Assembly (NCBI GenBank): GCA_964589765.1 | Contig: CAZPUM010000023.1 | Location: 1 to 19,998 of the forward strand | Source: UBA525 sp964589765 | Lineage (GTDB): Archaea > Nanobdellota > Nanobdellia > Woesearchaeales > UBA525 | Direction: 5' to 3' | Length of the DNA stretch: 19,998 bases | Part shown: positions 6,127 to 12,972 of the stretch, piece after piece | Layout: each line of letters starts with the position of its first letter | Position numbering within the stretch: position 1 is the stretch's first letter | The notes under the pieces: generated by a model | The model's database searches: none | What the model was told of the DNA's origin: nothing | Seen by the model: only the letters and a program-made list of their open reading frames with translations | Translations under genes and position numbers: made by a program

Positions 6127-7386
6127 ATGCGTTTAAAGCAGGTTTTCTCAAGACAGGGACGGATTGTTAGACTTTGGGAGTTTGATGCTAAAACAAGAAT
6201 TATCGCCAGTCCCGTTGTCGCGGACTTGGTTGGAGATGGCGGACAACAGATTATTTTCGGAACAAAGGACGGAAGAGTTATCTGCCTGGATGAAAAGGGG
6301 CGTGAGATTTGGGCGTTCAAAGTGAACGAACAGATAGGAGAGGCAGATGCCTATTTCTATGACCAGGAAAGAATCCACAGTATCGATTCACCTCCTGTGG
6401 TAGGAGATGTGAATGGTGATGGAAAACCGGAAATAATTTTCAGCACTGAACTTGGCATGGTTTATTGTATTTCTCCTGCAGGAAAACAGATATGGGCTTA
6501 CGATACTGGCGGGCCAATCAGGTCAAAAGCATGTATCCACGATTTCAACAATGATGGCAAACTGGAAGTATTGATTGGAAACACAAACAACAAGCTTTCA
6601 GTTCTTTCAGGAAACGGCCACTTACTATTTGAATACATTGCGGATTCTCCTATAGAAAGTGTTCCTAATGTCCTTAAGGGGCCGGACAAAAAAGAGTCTC
6701 TAATTATTTTTGGAACCAACAAGGGAGAACTAATCGCCATAAACTCAAATCAGGACATTGTATGGAAGGTTGATTTGGATGACAAAATCACCGCACAACC
6801 AGTGTTCTTCTCAACACCCGAGGATGACAGGATTGTTGTAGGCACACTTGGAGGGTATCTACACTGCATAAGCGAACATGGAGAGAAAATCTGGTCTTTC
6901 AAAACTTTAGGAAGTATTTACAGCAGGGCAACCATAACAGATCTTGACGGCGACGGTAAAATAGAGATACTGTTCAGTTCTTGTGATAACACATGCTACG
7001 CAATATCCAGCACGGGTAAAAAGATATGGAGTTACGAAACAGACTTCTGGATGTTAGCACCTCCACGGGCTATTGATTTAGACAGAGATGGCAGGATAGA
7101 AGTTGTTGTTGGCAGTTTCGACCATAACCTTTACGTTCTTGATGGCAACGGCACATATGTTCTTGACTACGTCCCCGGTCTTTCAGGAATCATTCATCAG
7201 GCAGGACATTATTCTAACGTTTTGACATCAGACCCTGGCGAACAGACAGGAAAGAAAATCTGGCAGTTTAGACTTGACAGTATTGTTGTTGGAACTGCCA
7301 TACTGGAAAAGCCCCAGAAAAAACCAATAATCATCACAACGACAAAGAGCGGAAAAGTAACTGCACTCTGTCAGCAAGACAGTTAG
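6127..7386 (+). CDS. FG-GAP/PQQ-like beta-propeller protein without signal peptide
   Basis: 419 residues built of repeated blades of about 40-45 residues that end in patterns such as GREIWAF, GKQIWAY, GEKIWSF and GKKIWSY, as in PQQ/quinoprotein-like propellers. Calcium-binding DxNxDGxxE loops lie at about 94-102, 139-147, 272-280 and 317-325, with a degenerate copy at 33-41, as in FG-GAP/VCBS repeats. Nothing suggests a bound PQQ or a catalytic site; a ligand-binding or scaffold role is more likely. The N-terminus is polar, without signal peptide or membrane helix, so the protein seems cytoplasmic, which is unusual for this fold with calcium loops. The start is fixed by a TATA box 23-30 nt upstream. 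The next gene, a KaiC-like ATPase, has its own promoter. Confidence 0.85.
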   Translation: MRLKQVFSRQGRIVRLWEFDAKTRIIASPVVADLVGDGGQQIIFGTKDGRVICLDEKGREIWAFKVNEQIGEADAYFYDQERIHSIDSPPVVGDVNGDGKPEIIFSTELGMVYCISPAGKQIWAYDTGGPIRSKACIHDFNNDGKLEVLIGNTNNKLSVLSGNGHLLFEYIADSPIESVPNVLKGPDKKESLIIFGTNKGELIAINSNQDIVWKVDLDDKITAQPVFFSTPEDDRIVVGTLGGYLHCISEHGEKIWSFKTLGSIYSRATITDLDGDGKIEILFSSCDNTCYAISSTGKKIWSYETDFWMLAPPRAIDLDRDGRIEVVVGSFDHNLYVLDGNGTYVLDYVPGLSGIIHQAGHYSNVLTSDPGEQTGKKIWQFRLDSIVVGTAILEKPQKKPIIITTTKSGKVTALCQQDS

Positions 7387-7410
7387 CCCCGACGGATAAC
7401 CACATAAAGG

Positions 7411-7418
7411 TTTATATA
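7411..7418 (+). promoter_or_regulatory. TATA box of the KaiC-like gene
   Basis: TTTATATA is 33-40 nt before the ATG at 7451, predicting transcription from about 7441, exactly where the ribosome site GAGGTGA begins. This would be a ten-base leader that is almost nothing but the SD. Confidence 0.6.
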
Positions 7419-7440
7419 GGGGTGAATAGAGAATATTTCA

Positions 7441-7447
7441 GAGGTGA
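7441..7447 (+). promoter_or_regulatory. Ribosome-binding site of the KaiC-like gene
   Basis: GAGGTGA followed by GGC and the ATG at 7451. The spacing is short but the match to the archaeal anti-SD is strong. It supports the ATG at 7451. Confidence 0.6.
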
Positions 7448-7450
7448 GGC

Positions 7451-8263
7451 ATGCCAGAAAGGCTTGTTAAGGATAAGCACGAGATTAAGCGTGTTCGTAC
7501 GTACGTTAATGGCCTAGATGAGAATCTACAAGGCGGAATCCCTGAAGGACACGTCACCCTCATATCAGGTGCTGCAGGCACCATGAAATCATCTCTCTCG
7601 TTTAATATTGTGTTCCATGAGGCCATCAATGGAAACAACTCTTTGTACCTCTCATTGGAACAGTCTGCCGAGTCTCTCGTGACTCACATGGTAAACATGG
7701 ATTATGACTTCAGCAAAGTTGAACTGGTGATTATCAAAGACCTTGCTGAACTACAAGGCAAAATCCAGCAGATGAGCCAGGACAAAGGTAGTATGTTCAT
7801 CGTTGATATTGGCGCTATCCGAAAGGAAATCCGCGACATTCAGGTTGATAACAACAAGTCATGGCTGAATGTTATCAAGAATGTTGTTAAGAAGCTATCC
7901 TTAGAGGCTAACTGTACACGGTTCGTTCTTGATTCTCTTTCTGCTTTGTATGTCCTCACAAGATTGGAGAACCCCAGGATTGAACTGTTTATTATCTTTG
8001 AGTTCTTAAGAGATTTGAATATCACAACATACCTTATTAGTGAGATGCCCCTTGATGGAAGTAAGTTCTCAGAGTATGAGATTGAAGACTTTCTCGCAGA
8101 CGGAATTATTGTTATCAAGCTGACCCCATTCAGAAGACAGATTGTGAGAGAGATATCCGTTGTAAAGATGCGTACAACTGATTGTAACAATGATATCTTC
8201 TCTCTTGAATATAAGAATGGCCAATTCTATGCTTTGTATGGCGGTCAAAACCCTCTTCTTTAG
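7451..8263 (+). CDS. Single-domain KaiC-like (RecA-superfamily) ATPase
   Basis: 270 residues forming one KaiC domain. Visible: the entry motif VNGLDENLQGGIPEG (19-33); Walker A GAAGTMKSS (40-48) with Lys46; the Glu of YLSLEQS (66-72) in the position of the KaiC catalytic glutamate; Walker B at 158-163 (FVLDSL, Asp161); and a VKMRTTD stretch near the end matching the conserved KaiC KMR motif. KaiC-like ATPases are widespread in archaea, mostly in signalling or regulation rather than in a circadian clock; the target here is unknown. The Walker A is GTMKSS rather than GTGKT, which still keeps the key Lys. A TATA box and SD precede the ATG. It sits between a beta-propeller and a zinc-ribbon gene in the same direction. 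Confidence 0.88.
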   Translation: MPERLVKDKHEIKRVRTYVNGLDENLQGGIPEGHVTLISGAAGTMKSSLSFNIVFHEAINGNNSLYLSLEQSAESLVTHMVNMDYDFSKVELVIIKDLAELQGKIQQMSQDKGSMFIVDIGAIRKEIRDIQVDNNKSWLNVIKNVVKKLSLEANCTRFVLDSLSALYVLTRLENPRIELFIIFEFLRDLNITTYLISEMPLDGSKFSEYEIEDFLADGIIVIKLTPFRRQIVREISVVKMRTTDCNNDIFSLEYKNGQFYALYGGQNPLL

Positions 8264-8270
8264 ATAGAAT

Positions 8271-8278
8271 TTTATACA
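8271..8278 (+). promoter_or_regulatory. TATA box of the zinc-ribbon gene
   Basis: TTTATACA, 20-27 nt before the GTG at 8298 and right after the KaiC-like stop at 8261-8263. It supports a leaderless GTG start. Confidence 0.55.
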
Positions 8279-8297
8279 AAACAATCATTTTACCATC

Positions 8298-8636
8298 GTG
8301 GATGTACGCAGAACCATTAACTGTAAGCGTTGTATGAAGCCCTTCAGCTTTGAACACGTTAGGATGCTTCCAGGAGGGGGTGTCGCCTGTTTCGAGTGCT
8401 TGGGCCTAGTTCAGAAAGAAGAGAAGGAAAAACGCGAACGTGAAGATAAGATCTGGGATTACCAGTGTATCAGGTGCAGGTTCCGATTCCAGAGAAACAA
8501 TCATAATATTCCAAGAACCTGTCCTGAGTGTGGCAGTCTTAAACTGATTAAATTCGACAGCAAAGAGATGACCGGTTCTAAACTTATTGACATTGCTGAT
8601 GACCCTCGTTTGGAAGATATCGAGAGAAATAGTTAG
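8298..8636 (+). CDS. Double zinc-ribbon protein, function unknown
   Basis: 112 residues with two four-cysteine zinc sites: Cys9, Cys12, Cys31, Cys34 and Cys57, Cys60, Cys75, Cys78, all CxxC pairs. A highly charged linker (about 37-52, Glu/Lys/Arg-rich) separates them. The C-terminal CPECGSLKL is a typical ribbon knuckle. Such proteins bind nucleic acid or partner proteins; no enzyme motif is present. The start is a GTG: no SD precedes it, but the TATA box at 8271-8278 puts transcription at or next to it. The ATG at 8302 is in another frame. The gene follows the KaiC-like gene by 34 bp and precedes a helical protein by 30 bp, each with a TATA box. Confidence 0.78.
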   Translation: MDVRRTINCKRCMKPFSFEHVRMLPGGGVACFECLGLVQKEEKEKREREDKIWDYQCIRCRFRFQRNNHNIPRTCPECGSLKLIKFDSKEMTGSKLIDIADDPRLEDIERNS

Positions 8637-8637
8637 G

Positions 8638-8645
8638 TTTATAGA
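8638..8645 (+). promoter_or_regulatory. TATA box of the helical-protein gene
   Basis: TTTATAGA, 22-29 nt before the ATG at 8667 and directly after the zinc-ribbon stop. No SD lies between, so a leaderless transcript is predicted. Confidence 0.6.
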
Positions 8646-8666
8646 TAGATTTTCTTCATAATTAGT

Positions 8667-9368
8667 ATGTGGAACCCTTTTTCTTGGAAAAAAGAGCATG
8701 AAACCAAACAATCTGCTGGTTTCATCAGATTATTGGAAAGGTACACCAGCAGGTCAAAACACAGATTTGATATCAAAAATTCTGTTGACCAGATTTTCAT
8801 GCAACATATGGCACAGGTGGCGAAGTTTGTTGACGATAAAGATTATCCTTCTGAGTTTGATAGGTTCTTCGAGGCTTTCAAGAACAGTGTAGTTCTTAAA
8901 CTTAAGAGCGGAGAAACCACTTACAGCAATAAGGTTGATGTTGCTGAACAGGAGATTAAAACTCAGTTCGGCATTCTTTCATCTAAAATCCACACACATA
9001 TCAACAAACTCTCTGAGGCAGAACACTCTCTTTCCAACTGGACCAACAACTTAAACATGAATCTCAATTATAGCGACGAGATAATGGTAAAGACACAAGA
9101 TTTGAAAAATCATCTTCATGCACTAAAACAGAATGTGGACACTTTGGAAAGGAGTTCAGTTAAAACATATTTCTCAAAGATTCACCCTTCAGTTGAATGG
9201 AATTGGGTTATCAGTGAACTTATTAACAAGATTAAAGCGATTCTTGTTAACGACCTGAATAACGTTAGAACTTCAAGCAGAGATGTTGCCTCAACACTAA
9301 CAAGGTGGAGAAATACTGCACGACAAAAAGGAATTAAACCCACAAATGTTGAACTTGAAGTTTACTAG
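8667..9368 (+). CDS. Helical (coiled-coil-like) soluble protein, function unknown
   Basis: 233 residues, not recognised. The sequence is almost wholly helix-forming and polar, with heptad-like stretches at about 85-160 (from KVDVAEQEIKTQFGILSSKI to LKQNVDTLERSS). There is no signal peptide, membrane helix or cysteine. Aromatic clusters at the N-terminus (MWNPFSW) and around 175-185 (VEWNWV) could be binding surfaces. It has its own TATA box and a leaderless ATG, and closes the run of four plus-strand genes that starts with the propeller. Position beside KaiC-like and zinc-ribbon genes makes a partner or adaptor role plausible but unproven. Confidence 0.68.
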   Translation: MWNPFSWKKEHETKQSAGFIRLLERYTSRSKHRFDIKNSVDQIFMQHMAQVAKFVDDKDYPSEFDRFFEAFKNSVVLKLKSGETTYSNKVDVAEQEIKTQFGILSSKIHTHINKLSEAEHSLSNWTNNLNMNLNYSDEIMVKTQDLKNHLHALKQNVDTLERSSVKTYFSKIHPSVEWNWVISELINKIKAILVNDLNNVRTSSRDVASTLTRWRNTARQKGIKPTNVELEVY

Positions 9369-9371
9369 AAA

Positions 9372-9387
9372 CAATAAATAAAAAAAG
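9372..9387 (-). terminator. T-rich terminator of the H1-like gene
   Basis: On the minus strand the stretch reads C, seven T, then ATTTATTG, about 30 nt past the stop at 9416. It fits a hairpin-less archaeal terminator and lies between two convergent genes. Confidence 0.5.
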
Positions 9388-9415
9388 AATAGAATTAGCT
9401 GGAGGAAGCGATTTC

Positions 9416-9754
9416 TCACTTCTTCTTTCGCTTGACAGTTCGCTTCTTAGCAGGCTTTTTCTTGGCAGTCTTCTTAGCAACTTTCTTCTTTGTTGCCTTC
9501 TTACGCACTACCTTCTTCTTCGCCTTCTTACGAACTGGCTTCTTCTTGGCTTTAGTAGCCTTCTTACGCACGGTCTTTTTCTTAGCAGCCTTCCTCTTAA
9601 CTGTCTTCTTCTTGCCCTTTACAGCCTTCTTCTTGACAGTCTTCTTCTTAGCAGCCTTGCGTTTGACAGCCTTCTTACGGACTGTCTTCTTCTTGGCTAC
9701 TTTTTTGCGAGTAGACTTCTTGGCGACCTTACGTGTTTTCTTTGCTGGCGCCAT
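9416..9754 (-). CDS. Histone-H1-like, extremely Lys/Arg-rich DNA-binding protein
   Basis: 112 residues, of which 66 are Lys or Arg. From about residue 10 on it is a loose pentapeptide repeat, three basic residues followed by two of Ala, Val, Thr or Pro (for example KKKTVRKKAVKRKAAKKK). This is the composition of the C-terminal tail of histone H1 and of bacterial H1-like proteins, which bind and compact DNA with little fixed structure; here it stands alone without a globular domain. The start is secure: MAPAKK follows GGAGG at 9764-9768 by 9 nt, and a TTTAAAAA box (9800-9807) predicts a leader of about 25 nt. The 15-bp DNA periodicity is a result of the coding repeat. It is a single-gene unit, convergent with the helical protein. 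Confidence 0.85.
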   Translation of the reverse strand: MAPAKKTRKVAKKSTRKKVAKKKTVRKKAVKRKAAKKKTVKKKAVKGKKKTVKRKAAKKKTVRKKATKAKKKPVRKKAKKKVVRKKATKKKVAKKTAKKKPAKKRTVKRKKK

Positions 9755-9763
9755 GAATTTTTT

Positions 9764-9770
9764 CCTCCAA
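9764..9770 (-). promoter_or_regulatory. Ribosome-binding site of the H1-like gene
   Basis: TTGGAGG, 9 nt before the ATG at 9754. It is one of the strongest SD sites in the window, which fits an abundant chromatin-type protein. Confidence 0.65.
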
Positions 9771-9799
9771 ATATTTTTAATGCTCTTTAGGAAAATTCT

Positions 9800-9807
9800 T
9801 TTTTAAA
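9800..9807 (-). promoter_or_regulatory. TATA box of the H1-like gene
   Basis: TTTAAAAA in an AT-rich context. Transcription would begin near 9777-9780, giving a leader of about 25 nt that includes the SD. Confidence 0.55.
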
Positions 9808-9849
9808 TGTTTCAGTTTTAGTTTGGTAATTTCATCTAAACTGAATTAG

Positions 9850-10704
9850 TTATCTAAACATGTGATAGAAAGTTTCGAAAATCGGCGTGTTTGTACTTAC
9901 ACTTATGAAAGATGCGCGGTTGTTTTCACAAACATCTTTAAGTTGTGCTATGTGTTCTTCTAATCTATGTTGGTATTGGTTTTTGAAACGCGTACTAACA
10001 TAAGTTCGCATCCTATCATGCGTTTCTGCATCCTCCAAAACAACATCTCCCTGGATGGCCAGATTGCGCTCTTGCCCGTCGAGAACTTGGACAAGGAATA
10101 TCTGGCTTCTCCTATACCTAGATATCACTTCTTCAACCTCATCAGGGTCATACAAAAAGTCACTTATGAACACAATCAGAGATTTACTTGTGATTCTTTT
10201 TCTGTACTCATCCATGCTTTGAATGAAGTTACTTTTACCTTCAACTTTCAAATCAGAAAGAAAGTGAAACATGTTTGCAAGATTGCCCGCGCCTTTCTTT
10301 GGTCTGAATGATGTTACGTGTTCAGTAAAAGTGTTAAGTATGAATCTTTCGTTGTTTTTTCGCGCAATGTATGAGAAACCAAGACCAACCATTGCTGCAT
10401 ATTCAAACTTGGTTGTTCCCTCACTGCCAAAGTTCATACTTGCGCTGTTGTCGAGGAGAATATGGACAGTTACATTACGTTCAGATTCAAATCTTCTAAT
10501 ATAAAATTTGTCTGTACGCGCGTAAACTTTCCAATCTATGTGGCGAAAATCATCTCCGGGAGCATATGCTTTGAAGTCTTTGAAGACTAAACCATCGCCA
10601 CCGGTTAAAGTTTCGTGTTCTCCTTGATTGTCAGAATAGATTTTTCTCTTAAGGATGACCTGCAAACGGTCAAGCTGACTCAGGAAGTCTGTATCAATTG
10701 CCAT
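9850..10704 (-). CDS. DUF58 family protein with vWA-like fold
   Basis: 284 residues, the usual DUF58 length for the form without membrane helices. The family signature YAPGDDFRHIDWKVYART spans 47-64, and a vWA metal-site motif LLDNSASM (83-90; Asp85, Ser87, Ser89) follows. DUF58 proteins are nearly always encoded beside MoxR ATPases and are thought to work with them at the membrane as chaperone or maturation partners; the reaction is not defined. It is the last gene of the six-gene operon: its ATG directly follows the MoxR stop (TAAATG), so translation is coupled. No membrane segment or signal peptide is seen, so it is probably cytoplasmic or recruited by the membrane-bound operon members. 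Confidence 0.9.
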   Translation of the reverse strand: MAIDTDFLSQLDRLQVILKRKIYSDNQGEHETLTGGDGLVFKDFKAYAPGDDFRHIDWKVYARTDKFYIRRFESERNVTVHILLDNSASMNFGSEGTTKFEYAAMVGLGFSYIARKNNERFILNTFTEHVTSFRPKKGAGNLANMFHFLSDLKVEGKSNFIQSMDEYRKRITSKSLIVFISDFLYDPDEVEEVISRYRRSQIFLVQVLDGQERNLAIQGDVVLEDAETHDRMRTYVSTRFKNQYQHRLEEHIAQLKDVCENNRASFISVSTNTPIFETFYHMFR

Positions 10705-11663
10705 TTACTTGATGATTTCCTTGATAACTTCATCCGGTGACTTGCCTGCGCGCTCCGCTTTGAATGACAGAACAATTCTGTGTCTCAGGACGGGAAGTGC
10801 GACCTCCTCAATATCTTTCGCTGAAACAAACTTACGACCATCCATCAGCGCTTTCGCTTTCGCAGAGAGTACAATACCAAGAGATGCTCTTGGAGACGCA
10901 CCATACTCAATCAAGTCAGGGGTGTTCCTTGTTTTCTGAACAATCTCCACTGCTTTTTTCTTGATATCATTAGCAATCGGCACCTGCCTCGTAAGTTTTT
11001 GTAGCAGAATTATACTTTCAGCAGATAAGAGTTGTTGCAGACTTGTTTTGTCAAGAGGTTTAGTGTACTGTTCGACAATCGCCAGCTCTTCTTCCATTGA
11101 CGGGTAATCAACATTGATTTTCAGAAGGAAACGGTCAGTCTGTGCCTCTGGAAGAGGATATGTTCCCTCCTGGTCAATAGGGTTCTGTGTTGCCAGTACA
11201 AAGAAAGGCTTGTCTAGTTCGAAAGTCTGGTTTCCAACAGTGACCTGCTTTTCCTGCATTGCTTCAAGAAGAGCGGCTTGAGTTTTAGGCGTGGCACGGT
11301 TGATTTCGTCCATCAGAATTACATTCGCAAAAAGCGGTCCACGCTGGAACTTGAAAATCTTCTTACCATNNNNNNNNNNATAACATATGTTCCAGTTACA
11401 TCGGAAGGCATAAGGTCAGGGGTTCCCTGGATACGGCTGAACTTCAAGTTCATAGTTTCAGCCACAGCTTTAATCATCGTTGTTTTACCAAGACCTGGAT
11501 AGCTTTCTAGAAGAGCGTTGCTGTCGGTAAGTATGGAAATCAAAATGTGTTCGATAACCTCCTCCTGACCGATGATTTTCTTTGCAATCTCGGACTTAAT
11601 GTTGGTAAATGTTGCTTTCAGTTTATCGATGTTTTTTACCGCCTCTGCAGTTGGGGCTGCCAT
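10705..11663 (-). CDS. MoxR-family AAA+ ATPase (interrupted by an assembly gap)
   Basis: One gene of about 318 residues, split on paper by ten N at 11370-11379. Before the gap: MAAPTAEAVK through TPDLMPSDVTGTYV, with Walker A SYPGLGKT (54-61, Lys60). After it the true frame resumes as GKKIFKFQRGPLFANVILMD, then Walker B MDEINRA, ALLEAMQEKQVTV, ATQNP sensor and a GASPRAS lid motif. The frames on the two sides differ: with ten bases the gene would be broken, whereas 8, 11 or 14 bases would join them, and 11 gives the usual loop length. So the gap is a placeholder, not a real frameshift. MoxR ATPases remodel or insert cofactors into partners, typically vWA proteins. AAGGAGGTG at 11671-11679 supports the start; DUF58 follows without spacing. 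Confidence 0.9.
11370..11379. other. Assembly gap (10 N) inside moxR-like gene
   Basis: Ten N lie in the loop between the Walker A and Walker B regions. Flanking half-codons (AT. before, .AT after) require a length of 3k+2, so the N number is arbitrary. Unsequenced bases, not biology. Confidence 0.95.
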
Positions 11664-11672
11664 TAAACATCA

Positions 11673-11679
11673 CCTCCTT
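11673..11679 (-). promoter_or_regulatory. Ribosome-binding site of moxR-like gene
   Basis: AAGGAGG, part of AAGGAGGTG, 9 nt before the ATG at 11663. A TATA-like TATAAAAAA (11690-11698) lies in the 39-bp gap after the preceding stop and could give an internal promoter, but transcription from it would begin beyond the SD, so read-through seems the main source. Confidence 0.55.
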
Positions 11680-11702
11680 GAGTGTTCATTTTTTATACCT
11701 CT

Positions 11703-12497
11703 TTATGACGTTGTTCTTTTTGCGTATTCATACGACCTCTGAAGGTCGCGTGCGTCTAGTCCTTCCTGCGAAAACGCACCACCCGTGTTAAACTCCGCGT
11801 CAGCATCCCCTGAAAGGTCTGCCAGCGGGTCGCTATTGGGGCTTGAAGGATCCACATTATTGAAATCAGGACTATCTAAAGAAGGATTTACTGTTGCAAT
11901 AAGCTGGTCATCACCAAGCTTTGCCATGCTGGGGTCTCCGAATATGTCTCCATCAGTCGCAATATTCCCCCCAGCATTAGGGTCCCCCTCACCAGTCATT
12001 CCACTCAGGAATGCACCAAGACCGCTAAGCGGTCCTTCGAGGGGGTTTTCAAATCTTGCTATATTCACATTGAAGTAGGTAAGACTGATCAGTATGATTG
12101 CTAAAGCAAAAATCGCACCAAGCTTTGTAAGAATTTTTTTCAGGTCAAGGAATGTACCTGATGAGACCTTTCTCATTTTTTCTATCACTTCAAAGAAAAG
12201 AGCGTGAGCCATCAGAGAATCTTCATTCTGGTTATCCTTTGCCGTTCTTAGAATTTCGTGTAAGTTAGGGTTGTTTTTCTCGACTTCAGTTATGCTTATC
12301 TTCTTAACTTCATGATACATCAGAATCACAAAGTAAAGGAAAGAAATAACGATAACATACCATATAGGCATGTTAAAGACAAGGGCAACAAGGTCTGCTG
12401 CAAGGAAAAGGATTACAGTACTTAAGAACACGTTAAGTAGGATTATCTTCACCAGTTCATACTGGACCTCATTAAACATGTTTTTTATTGGTTTCAT
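11703..12497 (-). CDS. Three-helix membrane protein of the MoxR/vWA operon, function unknown
   Basis: 264 residues from the ATG at 12497, which overlaps the previous stop as ATGA; a GTG at 12506, 4 nt after an AGAGG, is an equal alternative. Hydrophobic helices at about 15-36 and 39-60, then a charged cytoplasmic region of roughly 60 residues, a third helix at about 124-143, and a C-terminal part rich in Gly, Asp, Asn, Ser and Pro (from about 150 on) that should lie outside and look disordered. No motif is recognised. It takes the place that small membrane proteins (for example DUF4381) hold in bacterial MoxR/DUF58/vWA operons, so a role in anchoring or assembling the complex is a reasonable guess. 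A 39-bp gap separates it from moxR. Confidence 0.75.
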   Translation of the reverse strand: MKPIKNMFNEVQYELVKIILLNVFLSTVILFLAADLVALVFNMPIWYVIVISFLYFVILMYHEVKKISITEVEKNNPNLHEILRTAKDNQNEDSLMAHALFFEVIEKMRKVSSGTFLDLKKILTKLGAIFALAIILISLTYFNVNIARFENPLEGPLSGLGAFLSGMTGEGDPNAGGNIATDGDIFGDPSMAKLGDDQLIATVNPSLDSPDFNNVDPSSPNSDPLADLSGDADAEFNTGGAFSQEGLDARDLQRSYEYAKRTTS

Positions 12498-12964
12498 GTC
12501 GAGCACTGTGCCTCTAAATCTTCAATATCCTCTTTAAGTCTGTTAATCTGGTCATTCTTTGCAGTAATTGTTTGGTCTCTTTCTCTAACCTTTCTCTGTT
12601 CCTCTTCATAAAGGTCCTGGAACTTCTCTTTTTGTAACTGTTCAAATGCCAATTGCCTCTCTTTTGCTGATAGTTGGTCCTGAGTATCTTCAAGTTCTAA
12701 CTCTTTGCTTTCATAAAGCTCATCGTACTTTCGGATGTCCTCACTGGTCTTGGAGACTCTTTCTTGGGCTTCTGAGTATCTATCCTGGAAGTTTGCCAAT
12801 GATGTCTGACACTGGTCAAGAGTCATTGAGGTCTCCTGAAACTCAGTAGTTCTGTTCTGTAGACTGCGCTGAAAGAACACCGTGGTGCCCACCATAGCTA
12901 CTATCACACCAATAATAATAATCAGTAGCGCTAGATTCACATGTCTTCCTAAGTATGAGGCCAT
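12494..12964 (-). CDS. Membrane-anchored coiled-coil protein of the MoxR/vWA operon
   Basis: 156 residues. One N-terminal membrane helix (about 9-31, LALLIIIIGVIVAMVGTTVF) is followed by a nearly continuous coiled coil (about 40-153) rich in Glu, Gln, Lys and Arg with regular heptads (DIRKYDELYESKELELEDTQ). Two cysteines, at 52 and 154, could link chains. The likely form is a parallel oligomer anchored at one end; with a single N-terminal anchor the coil may face either side, and no signal cleavage site is obvious. I know of no family name. AGGTGA ahead of the ATG at 12964 supports the start, 8 bp after the stop of the two-vWA gene. Its end overlaps the next gene by 4 bp, so it belongs to the operon. 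Confidence 0.78.
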   Translation of the reverse strand: MASYLGRHVNLALLIIIIGVIVAMVGTTVFFQRSLQNRTTEFQETSMTLDQCQTSLANFQDRYSEAQERVSKTSEDIRKYDELYESKELELEDTQDQLSAKERQLAFEQLQKEKFQDLYEEEQRKVRERDQTITAKNDQINRLKEDIEDLEAQCST

Positions 12965-12972
12965 TTTTTCAC

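Noticed and set aside
6039..6320. Longer N-terminus for the MFS-type protein
   Set aside because: It would run through the promoter and the first 190 bp of the divergent propeller gene, and its composition is not membrane-protein-like. The GTG at 6038 has a well-placed TATA box.
6127..7386. PQQ-dependent dehydrogenase
   Set aside because: Blades resemble PQQ repeats, but no cofactor-binding or catalytic residues, no signal peptide, and the FG-GAP loops point to a non-enzymatic propeller.
9416..9754. Short tandem DNA repeats that could look like a satellite or CRISPR-like array
   Set aside because: The 15-bp period equals the coding pentapeptide repeat and units are degenerate with no spacers.
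9432..9806. Plus-strand open frame giving a Phe/Leu-rich 'membrane protein'
   Set aside because: It is the antisense of the Lys/Arg-rich H1-like gene; Lys codons read backwards give Phe/Leu. No start signals.
11319..11400. moxR as two separate genes or a pseudogene
   Set aside because: The break coincides with an N run and motifs continue on both sides; it is an assembly gap.
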